A DNA stretch of 7,274 nucleotides from an uncultured Bacteroidales bacterium (GTDB lineage: Bacteria > Bacteroidota > Bacteroidia > Bacteroidales > Paludibacteraceae): contig CAMOMF010000008.1 of assembly GCA_946619625.1 (NCBI GenBank), positions 1 to 7,274 on the forward strand. Direction: 5' to 3'. Within the stretch, counting starts at the first letter, position 1. Every line of letters starts with the position of its first letter. The notes under the pieces were generated by a model. That model was not told the DNA's origin. It made no database searches and saw only the letters and a list, made by a program, of their open reading frames with translations. Positions 5,575-7,274 of this stretch are shown piece after piece. The translations under genes and the position numbers were made by a program.

Positions 5575-7274
5575 ATGGCAATCAAATTAATCAAAGCATG
5601 TAAGGAACTGAACATCGGCATGTCCACCGCTGTTGAGTTTGCAGCCAAGCGCGGCCATGAAATAGCGACGGACCCTAACACCCGCATAGACGATGATTTG
5701 TACCTCTTGTTGGCAAAAGAGTTCAACAAGGATATGGCTCTTCGTCTGGAGGCTGAAAAACAGGCACAGGAGCGGCAGGAACGTGAAATCCCCAAGGGGT
5801 TGTCTGTAGAGCAAGAGGGGGAACCCGAACTTCTTCATCCTGTACAAAAGCCAAAAATAATCGGTAAGATTGACTTGGACGCTGATAAGAAGGCGGCAGA
5901 GGCTAAAGCTGTAGAAGCAGCCAAGGCGGCGGAAGAGGCTGCCCGTGCCGCTGAGGAGGCAGCCGCAGCCAAAAAAGCCGCAGAGGAAGCTGCTCGAGCA
6001 GCCGCCGAGGCCAAAAGGGCTGCGGAAGAAAAGAAACAAGCCGAGGCGAAAGCGGCAGAAAAAGCGGCGGCAGAGGAAGCGGCGCGTGTGGCATCAGAGG
6101 CCAAGAAAGCCGCTGAAGAGCAAAAAGCACAACAAGCCAAAGCTGCCAAAGCTGCCAAAGCTGCCAAAGAGGCGAAAGAGGCGGCTGATGCCAAGGCAAA
6201 AGTAGCAACTGCGCCCGAAAAGAAAGCCGACAAACCTGTCGACAAACCCGCTGACAAGTCTGCTGACAAGCCCAAAGAACCCGAGGTGTTTACCCTGGGT
6301 ACACCCAAACTGAAGAAAGTACCTGTTGTTGTGGGCAAAATCGACCTCGACTCACTCAACCAAAACACCCATCCCAAGTCCAAGACCAAAGAACAAAAGC
6401 AGAAAGAGCGCGAAGAGCGTAAGAAAGAGGCGGCTCAGAACCGTCAGGCTAACGGTGGTAAAGTAGAGGGCGAAAAGCGCAAACGTGAGCGCATCAAGCA
6501 GGGTAAGGTGGACATCAACGATGTTAAGAACCAGAAAGGCAAGTCCAAATCGCAGAAAAAGTCTGTTCGCGTCGAGATTGACGATGAAGAAGTACAACGT
6601 CAGATCAAGGACACCCTGAACCGCCTGCAAAGCGGAAAGGGCAAAACCAACGCATCCAAGTACCGTAAGGACAAACGTGAACAGGTGCGCGAGCGTCACG
6701 AGCAGGAATTACAGCAAGAAGCTGCACAATCGAAAGTACTGAAACTGACCGAGTTTGTTACAGCCAACGACTTGGCGGTAATGATGAATGTGCCGGTTAC
6801 CAAGATTATTGGAACCTGTATGTCGTTGGGAATGATGGTTAGCATCAACCAGCGTCTGGATGCCGAGACAATCAATATCGTTGCTGAAGAGTTCGGGTTC
6901 CAAACCGAGTATGTCAGCGCCAAGGTGGTGGCGGAGATTCGTGAGGACGAGGGCGAATATTCTGATGAGGATATAGTGCCCCGCGCACCAATCGTAACGG
7001 TTATGGGGCACGTGGATCATGGTAAGACCTCGTTGCTCGACCATATCCGCAACACCAACGTCAGTGCCGGTTAGGCGGGCGGTATTACCCAACATATTGG
7101 TGCATACAACGTAACGCTTAAGTCCGGACAACATATTACGTTCCTCGACACGCCGGGTCACGAGGCTTTCACCGCCATGCGTGCCCGCGGTGCACAGGTG
7201 ACGGATATCGCCATCATCATCGTGGCGGCGGACGATGGCGTCATGCCACAGACACGCGAGGCAATCAGTCACGC
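5575..7274 (+). CDS. infB: Translation initiation factor IF-2, 3' end beyond window, with in-frame TAG at codon 500
   Basis: IF2 is the GTPase that places fMet-tRNA on the 30S subunit and promotes 50S joining. Residues 1-60 form the N-terminal helical IF2 domain (starts MAIKLIKACKELNIGMSTAVEF). A long low-complexity linker follows: a Glu/Ala/Lys-rich predicted helix (about 103-215), a DKPA-type repeat (219-233) and a Lys/Arg-rich basic stretch. A second IF2_N domain lies at about 388-445. The G domain starts with the P-loop G478-H-V-D-H-G-K-T485; reading through the TAG, AGGITQ (501-506) and D525-T-P-G-H529 follow, with the window ending before the NKxD motif. The reading frame is intact on both sides of the TAG, and all residues downstream are typical IF2, so this is one gene rather than two. 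The start follows a 78-base A-rich gap after nusA. Whether the chromosome truly carries the stop cannot be told from the sequence. Confidence 0.95.
6136..6171 (+). repeat. 9-base tandem repeat inside infB linker
   Basis: GCCAAAGCT occurs three times in a row (6136-6144, 6145-6153, 6154-6162), followed by a partial fourth unit GCCAAAGAG (6163-6171). It encodes Ala-Lys-Ala triplets of the helical linker. Copy-number change would keep the reading frame, so length variation between strains is possible. Confidence 0.8.
6229..6273 (+). repeat. 12-base degenerate repeat encoding DKPx in infB
   Basis: Almost four units of a 12-base period encode DKPV-DKPA-DKSA-DKP (residues 219-233). Synonymous changes (AAA/AAG, CCT/CCC) separate the copies, so the array is not freshly expanded. 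It marks the change from the Ala/Lys/Glu helix to a Pro-containing, probably flexible segment. Confidence 0.6.
7072..7074 (+). other. In-frame amber codon within infB switch I
   Basis: TAG replaces codon 500, between ...NTNVSAG and AGGITQHIGAY. The family consensus at this place is AG-E-AGGITQ, so a single G-to-T change from GAG explains it. The other genes in the window stop with TGA, TGA and TAA, and contain no internal TAG in more than 1,600 codons. Confidence 0.95.

Noticed and set aside
5835..6389. Ala/Ser-rich minus-strand frame
   Set aside because: Antisense reading of the Ala/Lys-rich IF2 linker, which produces long stop-free low-complexity frames.
7075..7274. A separate gene starting after the TAG (split infB)
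   Set aside because: The first in-frame ATG is inside the conserved FTAMRARG motif, no start signals are seen, and the conserved switch I residues would lie untranslated between the two parts.

Overview
The window comes from the chromosome of a member of the Bacteroidota, most likely the order Bacteroidales (Bacteroides/Prevotella-like). Three things point there. Both recognisable promoters have the Bacteroides-type -7 element TAnnTTTG with a TTG/TTTG element 19-20 bases upstream. All four start codons follow A/T-rich leaders without a Shine-Dalgarno sequence. The four proteins (a TMEM260/DUF2723-type membrane protein, RimP, NusA, IF2) have the Bacteroidales version of each family. The genus cannot be fixed from sequence reading alone. 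All genes lie on the + strand.

Layout. Positions 1-257 are gene-free and hold a short 25-base tandem repeat (35-84), a promoter (165-195) and a 12-base palindrome (209-220). A large polytopic membrane protein of the DUF2723/TMEM260 family (GT-C-type glycosyltransferase candidate) occupies 258-3518. The gap 3519-3674 holds an inverted repeat, a second promoter (3585-3616) that closely resembles the first, and a 13-bp stem-loop (3629-3658) at the start of the transcript. The conserved translation/transcription operon follows: rimP (3675-4139), nusA (4162-5496) and infB (5575 to beyond the right edge).

How the genes work together. RimP matures the 30S subunit, NusA controls transcription elongation, pausing and termination, and IF2 delivers initiator tRNA. 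This rimP-nusA-infB order is widely conserved in bacteria. Only the gene spacing (22 and 78 bases) and the single visible promoter indicate that the three are co-transcribed here. The membrane protein upstream has its own promoter of the same type and is probably a separate transcription unit.

The main anomaly is an in-frame TAG at 7072-7074 inside infB, in the switch I region just after the P-loop, where IF2 normally has a conserved Glu (AGEAGGITQ). The frame is otherwise intact to the window end and the residues after the stop are perfectly conserved IF2. Since infB is essential, a base-call or assembly error is the simplest explanation; a real nonsense mutation or amber readthrough is less likely but checkable. 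Secondary points of interest are the rimP leader hairpin, the duplicated promoter module, and a GKIDLD peptide that occurs twice in IF2 around a long Ala/Lys/Glu-rich helix. I found no mobile element, CRISPR array, tRNA or rRNA, and no clear evidence of an undescribed multi-gene system.
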